Shown here piece by piece: positions 1-9,289 of a stretch of 64,000 bases of DNA. The first letter of the stretch is position 1, and each line of letters begins with the position of its first letter. Origin of the DNA: Actinomycetospora cinnamomea (lineage in GTDB: Bacteria > Actinomycetota > Actinomycetes > Mycobacteriales > Pseudonocardiaceae); assembly GCF_003096675.1 (NCBI RefSeq), contig NZ_QEKW01000003.1, positions 186,001 through 250,000 on the forward strand. The letters are read 5' to 3'. A program made the translations under genes and the position numbers. The notes below the pieces were generated by a model, which did not search any database, had not been told where the DNA came from, and saw nothing but the letters and a program-made list of their open reading frames with translations.

Positions 1-567
1 GTCGGCCATCTCGGCGAGCGCGCGGTCGGCGTCGCCCGCCTCCAGCTCCACGTGCCGGGTGGCGTCGGCGAGCAGAGTGACCTCGTAGCCGTGACGGCGT
101 CCGTCGAGCGCGGTCTCCTTGACGCACACGTCCCCGGCCAGCCCGACCACCACGAGCGACCGGGCGCCGGCCTCGCGGAGCACGGCGTCGAGCTCGGTGG
201 CCGACTCCTCACCCGAGGTGGGGTGACGAGCGCTGAACGCCGAGTAGCCGTCCTCGCCGCCGGTGCCCTTGCGGATCACCGGGCCGTCCACCACGAGGTC
301 GGGGTGCAGCTGCGCGCCCCACGTGCCCTGCACGCAGTGCACCGGCCAGGTGCCGCCGTCGGTGACGAAGTGCGGCGTGTGCTCGGGGTGCCAGTCCTGG
401 GAGTACACGACCGTCGCGCCCGCCCGGCGGGCGGCGCGGATCTCCTCGTTCGCCAGGGGCACGATCTCCTCCCCGCCGGCGACGTACAGGCCGCCCCGGG
501 GATCCGCGAAGTCGTTCTGCACGTCCACCACCACGAGAGCGGTGGTCGGGTCGTAGAGCGATGTCAT
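1..567 (-). CDS. pncA: Nicotinamidase (PncA-like), 3' end cut off by the window
   Basis: Isochorismatase-fold amidohydrolase, most likely converting nicotinamide to nicotinate for NAD salvage. The 189 visible codons read MTSLYDPTTALVVVDVQNDF onward. The expected triad is present: Asp15 (VVDVQNDF), Lys100 (VIRKG) and Cys148 (GLAGDVCV). The metal site typical of true nicotinamidases is also there: Asp58, His60 and His66 in DWHPEHTPHF. That metal site separates it from other isochorismatase-family hydrolases. The start is an ATG at 567 behind GAGGAGGTCACG. No stop codon is reached, so perhaps 5 to 20 C-terminal residues lie outside the window. The next gene downstream is not visible. Confidence 0.88.
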   Translation of the reverse strand, partial: MTSLYDPTTALVVVDVQNDFADPRGGLYVAGGEEIVPLANEEIRAARRAGATVVYSQDWHPEHTPHFVTDGGTWPVHCVQGTWGAQLHPDLVVDGPVIRKGTGGEDGYSAFSARHPTSGEESATELDAVLREAGARSLVVVGLAGDVCVKETALDGRRHGYEVTLLADATRHVELEAGDADRALAEMAD

Positions 568-631
568 CGTGACCTCCTCACCGTGGTCCCCCGATGGTCC
601 GGGCCGTCCGTCCGGCCGGCCACCACGGACG

Positions 632-1897
632 TCAGGCGAAGGCCGGATAGGGCGCCAGCACGGCCTCCCCGCCGTGACGGCCGAGCGCGCCGACCACGGC
701 CGCGGCGAGCTCGGCGGTGGCCACCAGGCCCGCGCGTTCGGCGTCGACCCCGAGGCGCCGCCACAGCGCGCTCAGCACCGCGGGCGCGTCCTCGCCGGGG
801 TCCGCCACCACGACGCGCGCCGCCCGCCCCGCGGGCGTGGTGCCCACGACCGCCGGCAGCAGCGCGCGCGTCGACAGCCACACCCACAGCACCTCGGCCT
901 GCAGCACCCGCTCGCGCAGTACCTCGGCGTCGGCCAGGTCGGTCCACACCGGTGTGATCTCGGCCTGCCACGCCGCGACGAGCGCCTCGGCCATGCCCGG
1001 CGGCTGGGCGTGCGCCCGGCCGCCGCTGGGCAGCGGCAGGCACAGCGACGCCGCGGTGAGGGCGACGTCGCGGAAGCAGCCCCACTCGAAGTCGAGGAAC
1101 CGTGCGCCGCTGCCGGTGAGCAGGCAGTTGTCCGGACGGATCTCGGCCGGGCTGAACGCGCGGTAGCCCGAGCCGCCGAGCAGCCGCACGGCCGTGCGGG
1201 CCTCGGCGACCCCGGCGGGCGCGGCCTCGACGCGCAGCAGCTGGGCCAGCTGGTCGGGCACCTCGGCCAGCGCCGCGCGCGCGTCGTCGGCCAGCGGGTC
1301 ACGCCACGTCCGGACGCCGAACCGGCGCAGCAGGGCTCCGAAGTCGTGCTCGCGGCCCGCGGTGGCCGCCTGCATCCGTCCCAGCGCCCGCGCCCAGCCC
1401 AGCAGCGCGCGCTCGGCGGCCTTGGGGTCGCGCTCGTCGAGACGGTCGGCCAGCGTCGAGCACCGGCCGAGGTCCTCGAGCACGAGCAGCCGGTGTGCCG
1501 GGTCGTTGGCCACGAGCATGGGGCTCGCCCGGTCCTCGGCCGGCATCGCGGTGAGCAGCTGGCAGGACGCGGCCTCGAAGCGGAACCGGTCGGCGCTCGG
1601 CTCGCCGGCGCCGGGCTCGTCGAGATAGTGCTTGAGCACCAGGGTGCGGGGCAGCGAGAAGGGGTTCTCGGCCACGCGCACGCGGACCACGACCGAGCGC
1701 GAGCTGCCACCGAGGTCCACGGGATCGGCCAGGCGCACCGTCGCCCCGTGGCGCCGCGTCAGCAGCTCCTCGGCCAGCGTGACCACCCGCGCGTGGTCGG
1801 CGTCACGCTCCGCGTCCGCGGCACGCCCATCGGCGGTGCCCGCGTCGTCCGTCGTCAGGGGAGCCATCAGCGACGGGACTCTACCGGTCCGCGACAT
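632..1897 (-). CDS. APH-fold phosphotransferase family protein
   Basis: Aminoglycoside phosphotransferase / choline kinase-fold protein of up to 421 residues; substrate unknown. Visible kinase features are a lysine-containing strand (TLVLKHYLDEP), a hinge segment (LLVLEDLGRCSTLADRL), a catalytic-loop equivalent AEIRPDNCLL where HxDxxxxN is usual, and FLDFEWG at the metal-binding DxD position. The catalytic loop lacks the classical His-x-Asp order, so activity cannot be assumed. The start is uncertain: ATG 1897 overlaps the 3' end of the preceding DUF389 remnant, while ATG 1867 (MAPLTTDD) avoids the overlap; neither has a clear Shine-Dalgarno. It follows aspS and DUF389 on the same strand and is probably co-transcribed. 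Confidence 0.75.
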   Translation of the reverse strand: MSRTGRVPSLMAPLTTDDAGTADGRAADAERDADHARVVTLAEELLTRRHGATVRLADPVDLGGSSRSVVVRVRVAENPFSLPRTLVLKHYLDEPGAGEPSADRFRFEAASCQLLTAMPAEDRASPMLVANDPAHRLLVLEDLGRCSTLADRLDERDPKAAERALLGWARALGRMQAATAGREHDFGALLRRFGVRTWRDPLADDARAALAEVPDQLAQLLRVEAAPAGVAEARTAVRLLGGSGYRAFSPAEIRPDNCLLTGSGARFLDFEWGCFRDVALTAASLCLPLPSGGRAHAQPPGMAEALVAAWQAEITPVWTDLADAEVLRERVLQAEVLWVWLSTRALLPAVVGTTPAGRAARVVVADPGEDAPAVLSALWRRLGVDAERAGLVATAELAAAVVGALGRHGGEAVLAPYPAFA

Positions 1898-2694
1898 GCG
1901 CCGGGAGTGAATCAGGGAGGCGGCGGCGCCGCCGGACGGCCCGCACGAGCAGCAGGACGACCACGCCCGAACACACGATGGCCACGACGTTCACGGCCAG
2001 CTGGAGCAGCGAGCTCGCCGCCCGGCCCCAGTCCCCGAGCACCACGGCCACCGCCGCGAACCCGGCCGCGGGCACCGTCGTCACCGAGATGAACACCCCG
2101 ACCAGGACCCCCGAGCCCTCTCCGGCGATCAGCGCGACCATGCCCGCGACCCCGGCCAGGAGCGCCACGACGAACGAGAGCGGCCCGACGTGGTAGACGA
2201 ACTCGACGCCGGGGAGGTTGGTCAGCGCGTCCGAACTCCGGCCCCAGCACCATCGCCCCGACCACGGTGACCGGCGAGTTGGTCACGACTCCGATCGCCC
2301 CGAGCAGGCAGGCGATCGTGAGCATGACCACGAACGTCACCGACAGTCGCGCCCCCTGCCCGGTGCGCGCCAGCAGCTCGTCCCACACCACCGCGTCGAC
2401 GCCCTCGCCCGGCGCGGCCTCCTCGGCCCGGTCGGCGGCGGCCGAGACGACGGTGTCGAGGGTCTCGAGCACGATCCCGCCGTGCTCGACGCACCCGAGG
2501 TCCCGGAGGGCGTCGAGCACCTCGTCGACCGACTCGCGGACGAGGTCGGCCTCGACGACGTCGCCGGCCGGCTCCACCAGGACCCCGCGCAGGCGCACGA
2601 CGTGAACCGCGCCCGGCTCGGCCGTCAGGACCTCGAGGACCCGCTCCACGAGCCCGGCCTGCGCGGCCAGGCAGAGCACCCGCAGGCGGATCAC
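1881..2694 (-). pseudogene. DUF389 membrane protein, disrupted by internal deletion and frameshift
   Basis: The first 155 or so residues (GTG start at 2694, five bases after aspS) have a ferredoxin-like N-terminal region followed by VTFVVMLTIACLLGAIGV and SPVTVVGAMVLGPEFG, typical of DUF389. The frame then degenerates into Arg/Pro-rich sequence near 2226-2234. In another frame, starting just there, the family resumes as ALTNLPGVEFVYHVGPLSF and runs through VGVFISVTTVPAAGF to a stop at 1881. Intact relatives, as I recall them, carry further membrane helices between these two blocks. A deletion whose length is not a multiple of three therefore best explains the break. Function of DUF389 proteins is not established. 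Confidence 0.8.
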
Positions 2695-2698
2695 GGGC

Positions 2699-4513
2699 TC
2701 ACTGCACCGGGCGCTCGGGCGGCTTCACCGGGGCCGCCGGCCGGGTCTGGGTCGCCGGCGCCGGGGCGTCGACGCCGGCCTCCTTGCGCTGCAGCGCGGT
2801 GATCGGCGCGGGAGCGGCCGTCAGGGGGTCGTAGCCGCCACCGGTCTTGGGGAAGGCGATGACCTCGCGGATCGAGTCGACGCCCGCGAGCAGGGCGCAA
2901 ATGCGGTCCCAGCCGAACGCGATGCCGCCGTGCGGGGGCGGGCCGTAGGCGAACGCGTCGAGCAGGAAGCCGAACTTCTCCTGCTGCTGCTCCGGGGTCA
3001 GACCCATGAGGGCGAAGACCCGCTCCTGGACGTCCCGGCGGTGGATACGGATGGACCCGCCGCCGATCTCGTTGCCGTTGCAGACGAGGTCGTAGGCGTA
3101 GGCCAGGGCGTGCTCGGGGTCGTCCTCGAACCGGTCGATCCACTCGGGCGTCGGCGAGGTGAACGCGTGGTGCACCGCGGTCCAGGTGCCCGACCCGACC
3201 GCGACGTCGTCGGTGGACCCGGCGCGCTCGAACAGCGGCGCGTCGACGACCCACACGAACGACCAGGAGCCCTCTCCGATCAGGTCGAGGCGCCGGGCGA
3301 TCTCCCCGCGCGTCGCGCCGAGCAGGGCGCGCGCCGCGGGGGCCTCTCCGGCGCCGAAGAAGATGCAGTCGCCGGGGCCCGCGCCCGCGGCCTTGGCCAG
3401 GCCCTCGCGCTCGGCCTCGGTGATGTTCTTGGCGACGGGGCCGGTGAGCGTGCCGTCCTCGCCGACCAGGACGTAGGCGAGGCCCTTGGCGCCACGCTGC
3501 TTGGCCCACTCCTGCCAGCCGTCGAGCGTGCGCCGCGGCTGCGACGCCCCGCCGGGCATCACCACGGCCCCCACGTAGGGCGCCTGGAACACGCGGAACG
3601 GGGTGTCGGCGAAGTACTCGGTGAGGTCGACGAGCTCGATGTCGAAGCGCAGGTCGGGCTTGTCCGTGCCGTAGCGCGCCATCGCCTCGGCGTACGGGAT
3701 CCGCGGGATCGGGGTGGGGATCTCGTAGTCGCCCAGATCCCGCCACAGGGAGGCCATGATCGCCTCGGCGAGCTCGATGACGTCGTCCTGGTCGACGAAG
3801 CTCGCCTCGATGTCGAGCTGGGTGAACTCGGGCTGGCGGTCGGCGCGGAAGTCCTCGTCGCGGTAGCAGCGCGCGATCTGGAAGTACCGCTCGAGCCCGG
3901 ACACCATGAGCAGCTGCTTGAACAGCTGCGGCGACTGCGGCAGCGCGTACCAGGATCCGGGCTTGAGCCGCGCCGGGACGAGGAAGTCGCGGGCGCCCTC
4001 GGGCGTGGACCGCGTCAGCGTCGGGGTCTCGACCTCGAGGAAGTCACGGTCCGAGAGGACGTCGCGCGCGATCTTGTTGGCGCGGCTGCGCAGCCGCATC
4101 GCCGACGCCGGGCCCTCCCGGCGCAGGTCGAGGTAGCGGTGGCGCAGGCGGGCGTCCTCGCCGACCTCGGTGTGCTCGTCGAGCGCGAACGGCAGCGGCG
4201 CCGACTCGCTGAGCACGGTGAGGGCGGTGGCGCTGACCTCGACCTCGCCGGTCGCGAGGTCGGCGTTCTCGCTGCCCGCGGGGCGCTGCTCGACGACGCC
4301 GGTGATCTGGACGCAGAACTCGGCGCGCAGCCGGTGCGACTCCGCGGCCACGTCGCCGAGCCGGAACACCACCTGGACGATGCCCGAGGCGTCGCGCAGG
4401 TCGATGAACACGACCCCGCCGTGATCGCGCCGGCGGGCCACCCATCCGGCGAGGGTGACGGTGGCGCCGACGTGCTCGGCGCGCAGCGTGCCGGCGGGGT
4501 GCGTGCGCATCAT
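2699..4513 (-). CDS. aspS: Aspartyl-tRNA synthetase
   Basis: Class IIb synthetase that charges tRNA-Asp (possibly also tRNA-Asn, which the sequence alone cannot decide). The 604 residues begin with an OB-fold anticodon-binding domain ([23 protein letters not shown] region), then the catalytic core with motif 2 ([14 protein letters not shown]), the bacterial insertion domain, and motif 3 ([16 protein letters not shown]). A low-complexity Pro/Ala-rich tail of about 35 residues follows the catalytic domain and makes it slightly longer than usual. The frame stays open far upstream, but the conserved N-terminus and AGGAG eight to nine bases before the ATG at 4513 fix the start; the ATG at 4510 is equally possible. 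DUF389 and kinase-like genes follow closely. Confidence 0.96.
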   Translation of the reverse strand: MMRTHPAGTLRAEHVGATVTLAGWVARRRDHGGVVFIDLRDASGIVQVVFRLGDVAAESHRLRAEFCVQITGVVEQRPAGSENADLATGEVEVSATALTVLSESAPLPFALDEHTEVGEDARLRHRYLDLRREGPASAMRLRSRANKIARDVLSDRDFLEVETPTLTRSTPEGARDFLVPARLKPGSWYALPQSPQLFKQLLMVSGLERYFQIARCYRDEDFRADRQPEFTQLDIEASFVDQDDVIELAEAIMASLWRDLGDYEIPTPIPRIPYAEAMARYGTDKPDLRFDIELVDLTEYFADTPFRVFQAPYVGAVVMPGGASQPRRTLDGWQEWAKQRGAKGLAYVLVGEDGTLTGPVAKNITEAEREGLAKAAGAGPGDCIFFGAGEAPAARALLGATRGEIARRLDLIGEGSWSFVWVVDAPLFERAGSTDDVAVGSGTWTAVHHAFTSPTPEWIDRFEDDPEHALAYAYDLVCNGNEIGGGSIRIHRRDVQERVFALMGLTPEQQQEKFGFLLDAFAYGPPPHGGIAFGWDRICALLAGVDSIREVIAFPKTGGGYDPLTAAPAPITALQRKEAGVDAPAPATQTRPAAPVKPPERPVQ

Positions 4514-4619
4514 GGTGCGGGGGTGCTCCTGGATCGCGTGTGTCGGGTGACGACCTCGGCGACCGCCACCCGTCGAGGTTATCGACGTGGGCCGCCCGAT
4601 TCCCCGCGCACCCGTCCGC

Positions 4620-5030
4620 TCAGCCGCTGACGTCCGGCCCGGCGCGGTCCAGGTGCACCCGCAGCAGCACCCGGCGCTCGCGGCGCATGGCGTCGTCGAA
4701 CTCGTCCCAGTCGGGGTGCTCGCCCGAGACCTGCCGGTAGAGCGCCCGCAGGCCCTCGAGCGCGTCGGGCAGGTCGACGATCTCCACGCCGCCCTCGACC
4801 TGCACCCAGCGTCCGAAGAACCCGTCGGGCAGCACGCACAGCCACGCCCGGCCCTCGCGACGCAGGTTGCGCGTCTTGAGGGCCGTCTCGCGGGTGCTGA
4901 CGACGGCGGCACCGTCGTCGTCGACGCCGACGACCACCGGCGAGAGCTGCGGATCGCCGTCGCTGCGCCGTGTCGCCAGCACCGCGCGGTGCTGCTCGCG
5001 CAGTACCTGCCGGGCGTCGTCCAGGTCCAT
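4620..5030 (-). CDS. PPOX-class probable F420-dependent oxidoreductase
   Basis: Split-barrel flavin/deazaflavin-binding protein of 136 residues, similar in length and pattern to the small actinobacterial Rv1155-like group. Recognisable parts are the N-terminal helix ([20 protein letters not shown]), the strand [20 protein letters not shown], the cofactor-side stretch [20 protein letters not shown] and the dimer-side strand [16 protein letters not shown]. Family members reduce or bind F420, and some bind flavin or haem; the substrate here is unknown. ATG at 5030 lacks a strong ribosome site. It stands alone, 106 bases upstream of aspS. Confidence 0.82.
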   Translation of the reverse strand: MDLDDARQVLREQHRAVLATRRSDGDPQLSPVVVGVDDDGAAVVSTRETALKTRNLRREGRAWLCVLPDGFFGRWVQVEGGVEIVDLPDALEGLRALYRQVSGEHPDWDEFDDAMRRERRVLLRVHLDRAGPDVSG

Positions 5031-5740
5031 GGCGACAGGCTAGTGAGACCGCGGCTCCGGGTCCTCCCGTCGTCTCGGCGACGTCCTGGGCGCGGCCCGG
5101 CCGACCGTCGAGGTCGGAGGCCGCGCTCCGTCCGGTCGGAAGGGCGGAGGGTCGGGAGTCGTCGCGCGGCGACACCGGCGGGCGTCGCGGCGTGTCGGGC
5201 GCGTCTGCCACCGGACGGTGTGGGGCGTTGCCCCAGGCGGGGTCCGTCGTCGGCGTACTGGGCGGGTTCGGTGCTCGACGGAACGGCCGGTGGCCAGGGG
5301 GCGGGGAGCTCGCCGGCCACCGCGTGCGGTGGGCGGTGGTAGGTGTGGCCGGTGGGTCTGGTCCAGGTGATCCAGCCGGGGCGGGGCTGGGTGAGCGTCC
5401 AGCCCTGGTCCTTGAGGTCGTGGTCATGCCCGCAAGCCGGCCCGTGCAACATCTGATGACTCACATTGTCAGGGCGGACGCCACGCGCTCCCCGGGCTGG
5501 ACCTGAACGGCGCGCGGCAGGAGGCCTGACGCCGACGGCAGCTCGGGCACCGGGGAGTCGGCGCAGGAGTCCAGGCGCCGGTAGGAGGCCTCGCCCGCGG
5601 GGGCGGGACGGCGGTGGCGGAAGAGCAGGCGCACTCCGGGGCGGCGATCCAATCTGCCGGGACTGCCGGTGCCACGGCGCAGGCAGATGTTGGACGCCTC
5701 GCTCCACGACCTCACCCCCGGGTGGTGGAGCGCCGATGCC
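5031..5740. other. Gene-free stretch with a degraded HNH-endonuclease remnant
   Basis: No intact gene is convincing here. The only recognisable content is the C-terminal HNH tail listed separately at 5280-5455 on the minus strand. The parts on either side are open in several frames because of base composition. No frame shows a family signature. Confidence 0.6.
5280..5455 (-). pseudogene. C-terminal remnant of a DUF222/HNH endonuclease family protein
   Basis: The minus-strand frame reads [16 protein letters not shown], then a [18 protein letters not shown] segment. This is the characteristic end of DUF222 proteins with a C-terminal HNH domain: C/H-x-x-H-x-x-K, then W...P-G...W-x-x-P-T-G-x-x-Y. 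Nothing upstream in any frame supplies the DUF222 domain, and no start codon or ribosome site precedes it, so it is a fragment. These genes are abundant and repeated in actinobacterial genomes and often mark rearranged regions. The HNH core cysteines and histidine upstream of this tail could not be found. Confidence 0.65.
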
Positions 5741-6133
5741 TCATGCCAGAGCGATCTCGACGCAGTCGGCGGTGCACGCACCATCCGCCACCGGTCCAGC
5801 CGCAGCCGGTCGCTCTGGGGCTTGTCGGTGCAGGACGGCGCGGGTGGGCCGGACCACGAGCGTGTCGTCATGCACCACGGCGGTGCCGTCGACGATGAGC
5901 GTGTGGTCGTCGCTGTCGGGCGGCGACCAGAGCACGGCGACGGTGCTGCCCGCTTCGACATTGGCCCGCGTCCGGCGACCGAGTCCGCTCACGACGACGG
6001 AGGACGCACCCCGGACGACGGCGGTCGTCGGCGTCGCGTGTGGACGGCCGTCGGGCGCGACGGTGAGGAGGTAGGCCGACGCCCCGACGGGCACGGCGGC
6101 AGCAAGGGTCGCAGCCAGCTCCACGTCCGACAT
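5741..6133 (-). CDS. Pyridoxamine 5'-phosphate oxidase-family protein
   Basis: Small split-barrel protein (130 residues) with the common start MSDVELAATLAAAVPVG, then ASAYLLTVAPDGRPHATP and a strand VVVSGLGRRTRANVEA that corresponds to the cofactor-binding face. It is likely to bind FMN or F420; no substrate can be named. ATG at 6133 has only a weak ribosome site. It lies in the decayed zone between an HNH remnant and an unassigned stretch but shows no internal damage. Confidence 0.72.
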   Translation of the reverse strand: MSDVELAATLAAAVPVGASAYLLTVAPDGRPHATPTTAVVRGASSVVVSGLGRRTRANVEAGSTVAVLWSPPDSDDHTLIVDGTAVVHDDTLVVRPTRAVLHRQAPERPAAAGPVADGACTADCVEIALA

Positions 6134-6827
6134 GCTGCCAGCCGTGAACGTCGATCGCGAACGCCGGCGCGCGACGTCGGCACAACGAGCACGGCCTCAT
6201 GTCTTGACGCCGCTATGACGCTACGCGACACCCCGTGCGGATCACGGTGGTGGGCGGCGAGTAGTGCGCCGAGCCGAACAGAACGCAGGAGCCGGTCGAC
6301 CTTCGGCAGGACCGCCGATGCGCGTCCGCAGCTCGGGTAGCCCGCGGAGCAGATGGAGGTCGTGGCCGGCGAGCCGCTCGGCGGGCGTCGAAGGAAACCA
6401 CGGCCAACGCCGGGCCGCCCCCGGGGTCTGTCCCGGGCAGGCTGTGCGCGAGCGGGCCGGGATCGGCCCACAGGTTGGCCCGATCGCGGGCTTGGCCGTC
6501 GCCGGCAAGCTGGGTCTGGACCACGCACGGCAGCCGGATTCGCTGGCGGCCTCGCCAGCAAGATCGGCGAGCGGGCAGGGCCGGGGGGTGGCGTAGGGCT
6601 CGACCCCCGCAGCGGCCGACCCCGCCAGGTGGCCGGCCCGCTCGGCGCCCTGCCGGCCATGGGAGGCCGCGGTGCGGGCTCTGAGTGCTTCCCGACGGAC
6701 GGGCGCCCCGCGGTGGTCGACCGGCGGAGGCGTCAGGTGCCGTCGGACCAACATCGGCGCGAGGGCGCATGCAGCACGGGCCGCCTGGGCAGAGCCGCCC
6801 TCACCAGCGATGAAGGTCGAGGTGACG
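6134..6827. other. Unassigned stretch, no convincing gene
   Basis: Several frames are open on both strands, none with a ribosome site or known motif. A minus-strand segment containing HDLHLLRGLPELRTRIGG (roughly 6300-6360) reads like real protein but is not continuous with a family I recognise. It could be a decayed gene or transposase piece. The start of the repeat protein at 6828 ends the stretch. Confidence 0.4.
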
Positions 6828-7865
6828 ATGTCCGAGGACACGATCCCGCACGAGCAGACCGACGGCAGGGTCCCCACTCAGCGGGAGCTGGAGCCGGAGC
6901 AGGACAGTCAAGACGCGGGCCGCCGCCGACCGAGCGTCGCGCGGGGCGAGGACCAGGGTGAGGGCCGAGACAACGCCGCCCCGGACGTCTACCTGCACGT
7001 GCCGGTTCTCGAGGTCGACGAGATCGACCTGGAGGTGGAGGACCTGCGGGCGCACGTGTCCCTGCAAGCCGAGGTGCTCGACCTCGTCAAGCTCAACGTC
7101 GGGGTCGACGCCTCGCTTGGCCGCGTTCACCTCGGCATCCGCGGAGTCAAGGCACAGGCCACGCTCAAGGTCCGCCTCGACAATGTCGCGGGGATCGTCG
7201 ACCGGGTTCTGGACACCATCGACCGCAATCCGCAGATCCTGGAGCACGTGACCCGCGGGCTCGGGCAGGCCACCCAGGAGCTGGGGTCGGGGGCGGGGCG
7301 CGCGGTCGAGCAGGTGGGCCAGGGCGCGAGCGACGCGGTGTCCGAGGTCGGTTCAGGGGCTGCGACGGCCGCGGGCGAGCTCGGACGCGGCGCCGGTGAG
7401 GCGGTGTCCGACCTCGGCGCGGGCGCGAGCGGCGCGGTCTCTCGGGTCGGCGAGGGCGCCGGGCAGGCGGTGTCCGAGGTCGCCGAGGGCGCCAGCGAGG
7501 CCGTATCCGACGTCGGCCAGGGCGCCGGCGATACGGTCTCCGAGGTCGGCGGCACCGTCTCGGAAGTCGGCGACAGGGCGAGCGAAGAGGCCGAAGCCAA
7601 GCCGCACGACGACACCCAGGCTAAGTCCGACATGGACAGCCAGGCCGACTCCGACCGAGCCGATGCTCCGGACCAGGAACGGAGTCCGGTCCGGCGGACA
7701 CGGGCGGGCCGCAAGCGCGCCGAAGAGCGGAGCCCGGCGGGAGAGCAACGCGAGCCAAGGGGACGACAGACCAGGCGACAGGAGCCGAAGGAACGGCCGA
7801 CTAGGCAGCAAGAGCCGGATGACTGGGGAGCGGCCGGCCGCCGACGCACCGGGGAGACCAAGTAG
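6828..7865 (+). CDS. Hypothetical protein with 11-residue amphipathic repeats
   Basis: 345 residues, function unknown; similar proteins occur across actinobacteria. After a charged, disordered start (1-45) comes a compact acidic domain of about 95 residues, including VPVLEVDEIDLEVEDLRAHV, VKLNVGVDASLGRVHLGIRG and RLDNVAGIVDRVLDTI. Then residues 152-239 form eight in-phase 11-mers of the pattern [VL]GxGAxxAVSx. The tail is highly basic and low in complexity (RTRAGRKRAEERS and similar). Eleven-residue repeats suggest long amphipathic helices as in LEA-type or apolipoprotein-like proteins, perhaps a stress or membrane-surface role; this is inference. The ATG at 6828 (GAGGTGACG before it) is preferred to 6810. 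No signal peptide is seen. Confidence 0.75.
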   Translation: MSEDTIPHEQTDGRVPTQRELEPEQDSQDAGRRRPSVARGEDQGEGRDNAAPDVYLHVPVLEVDEIDLEVEDLRAHVSLQAEVLDLVKLNVGVDASLGRVHLGIRGVKAQATLKVRLDNVAGIVDRVLDTIDRNPQILEHVTRGLGQATQELGSGAGRAVEQVGQGASDAVSEVGSGAATAAGELGRGAGEAVSDLGAGASGAVSRVGEGAGQAVSEVAEGASEAVSDVGQGAGDTVSEVGGTVSEVGDRASEEAEAKPHDDTQAKSDMDSQADSDRADAPDQERSPVRRTRAGRKRAEERSPAGEQREPRGRQTRRQEPKERPTRQQEPDDWGAAGRRRTGETK

Positions 7866-8379
7866 GAAACGGGATCGCGACCAGGACGAGGCTCCGACCG
7901 GTCGGAGCGGAAAAGCGCCCGCCCTTTCGGTGGCGGTCCCAGTGTTCAGGTGGCGGTTTCGGGGTGTGACGGACCCGATCAACAGGCCACTTCACGCTAA
8001 CCCGGGCCTTCCGGCCGGGGATCGCCAGTTCAGTGTTTGCCAGCCTGAACGCCTACCTCAAACGAACTCGGCTGAGCTTGACCGGGGTTTCGTGCCACCG
8101 GCCCGACCCTCGTCGTCCCGACCCGGCGACCGAAGGTCCCCGATGGCACGCTCCGTCGACAGCATAGAGGCCGTACATCGTCGGCACTCACAGCTCGGGC
8201 CCCGGCCGTGAAGGTCAACGACGGGGGCCGATCAGGCCGACTTGTCGACGATCTTCCAGTACGAGTCCATATCGGGGCTGCGGCGGCACAAGTAGCGGCG
8301 GGTGTGCCGCCGCCCGAGGCGCGCGCCGCTTGTGCGCGACCAGCGAGGGCTGGGCGTAGGCGTAGTCCTCGCCCTTGCA
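7866..8379. other. Non-coding or decayed stretch
   Basis: No intact gene is seen. A minus-strand frame ending near 8220 includes NWEDVACKGEDYAYAQPSL at about 8345-8400, which resembles part of a transposase but is too short to assign, and its frame breaks within 30 codons. The rest shows only composition-driven open frames. Confidence 0.4.
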
Positions 8380-8394
8380 GGCCACATCTTCCCA

Positions 8395-8624
8395 GTTCAC
8401 AAGACAGCGCGTCGTGGCTGAACATGGTCGAGATCTTCTTCGGGATCATCACCCCGCAGGCCATCCGCCGCAGCACCTTCGACTCCGTCCGCGACCTGAT
8501 GGCCAAGATTCGCCAGTTCATCGACGGCTGGAACGAGCGCTGCGAACCCTTCGTCTGGACTAAGGACACCGACACCATTCTGGCCAAGATCGACCGCAAA
8601 GCCTCAAGCGAGACTGGACAATAG
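8395..8624 (+). pseudogene. IS630-family transposase, C-terminal remnant
   Basis: About 75 codons encode the end of an IS630/Tc1-like DDE transposase: SASWLNMVEIFFGIIT, where the Glu is the last member of the catalytic triad, then QAIRRSTF, IRQFIDGWNERCEPF and a stop at 8622-8624. The two upstream catalytic aspartates and the helix-turn-helix are missing, and no terminal inverted repeat was found, so the element cannot move by itself. It is the clearest sign that the 5-10 kb zone is a graveyard of mobile DNA. Confidence 0.85.
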
Positions 8625-8680
8625 CTCAAGTTGAGTTCAGGTAGAGCAAAGAGTGTCGGCGGCCCGCAGCGCGCTCAGGG

Positions 8681-8780
8681 TCCACCCCTGTCCGTGGCCA
8701 CGAAAGTCCCCGCAGGTGGCCAAGTGGCGGTCCCCGCGGGTGGCCAGGTGAGGTCCCGGCTGGTGGCCACGTAGGGGTCC
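8681..8780. repeat. Four degenerate ~23-24-bp direct repeats, possible solo end of an IS21-type element
   Basis: Successive units with the core GTCCCCGCGGGTGGCCA recur at about 8681, 8705, 8729 and 8752, each some 23 or 24 bp long, with a further GGGTCCCCGG at about 8775. IS21-family insertion sequences carry several such direct repeats at each end as transposase-binding sites. No istA or istB coding sequence lies beside them, so this would be a left-behind end. The family assignment rests on pattern memory. Confidence 0.5.
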
Positions 8781-8840
8781 CCGGTCCCTCGTCGTGTCGT
8801 CGCGACGGTGGGGCCTGGGCGGTGAAGGTCGGGGGGGACG

Positions 8841-9269
8841 TCACGGTGCCCGGGTCACCGATGGCGCAGAGGTGATGGTGACGAACTCGCTCCCTGCCCC
8901 GCCGAGGAGCCGGCGCCTGATGGAGGACGCGATGCGGATGGCCTGGGTCTTCGCGAGCTCGGCCTTCTCGCCGGCAAAGAAGTCATCGACGGTCGCCGAC
9001 CACAGACTGAGCCAACGGTCGAAGTGCTCGGTGGTCAGGGGGGACAGGGCGTGGAGGTCCTGGTGAGCCCGCAGCGCGTTGCGTCGATAGAGCCCCGCTC
9101 GGAACAGGACGGTCTCCCAGAAGTCGCACATGATCGGCATGTGCGCGTCGAGGTCCATCCTGGCGACGTCGCGAAAGAGCGGGCCCAGCAGGGGATCGGC
9201 GAAGGCCCTTGCGTAAAACTCGCGCACCAGAGTGTCGACGTCGGTGCGGTGGCTGATGTCGCGCTTCAT
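8841..9269 (-). CDS. Group III truncated haemoglobin
   Basis: 142-residue haem protein of the 2-on-2 globin fold, expected to bind O2 or NO or to act in redox protection. The sequence MKRDISHRTDVDTLVREFYA, then FADPLLGPLFRDVARMDLDAH, CDFWETVLF and LRAHQDLHALSPLTTEHFDRW follows the group III pattern; the His of AHQDLHAL is the likely proximal haem ligand. ATG at 9269 has GGAG about seven bases upstream. It lies directly downstream of a ruined ferredoxin gene and behind a perfect inverted repeat at 9581-9600, so it may still be regulated from that site. The C-terminal 15 residues are low in conservation. Confidence 0.88.
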   Translation of the reverse strand: MKRDISHRTDVDTLVREFYARAFADPLLGPLFRDVARMDLDAHMPIMCDFWETVLFRAGLYRRNALRAHQDLHALSPLTTEHFDRWLSLWSATVDDFFAGEKAELAKTQAIRIASSIRRRLLGGAGSEFVTITSAPSVTRAP

Positions 9270-9289
9270 ACCTGCTCCACGATCTAGCC

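Noticed and set aside
4514-5707. Extension of the aspS frame upstream to 5707
   Set aside because: The conserved N-terminus and a ribosome site place the start at 4513; the extension runs through the PPOX gene and an HNH remnant.
8215-8400. A 61-codon minus-strand frame with ACKGEDYAYAQPSL as a gene
   Set aside because: The family-like part is only about 20 codons and the frame breaks; at best it is a transposase fragment and it has no ribosome site.
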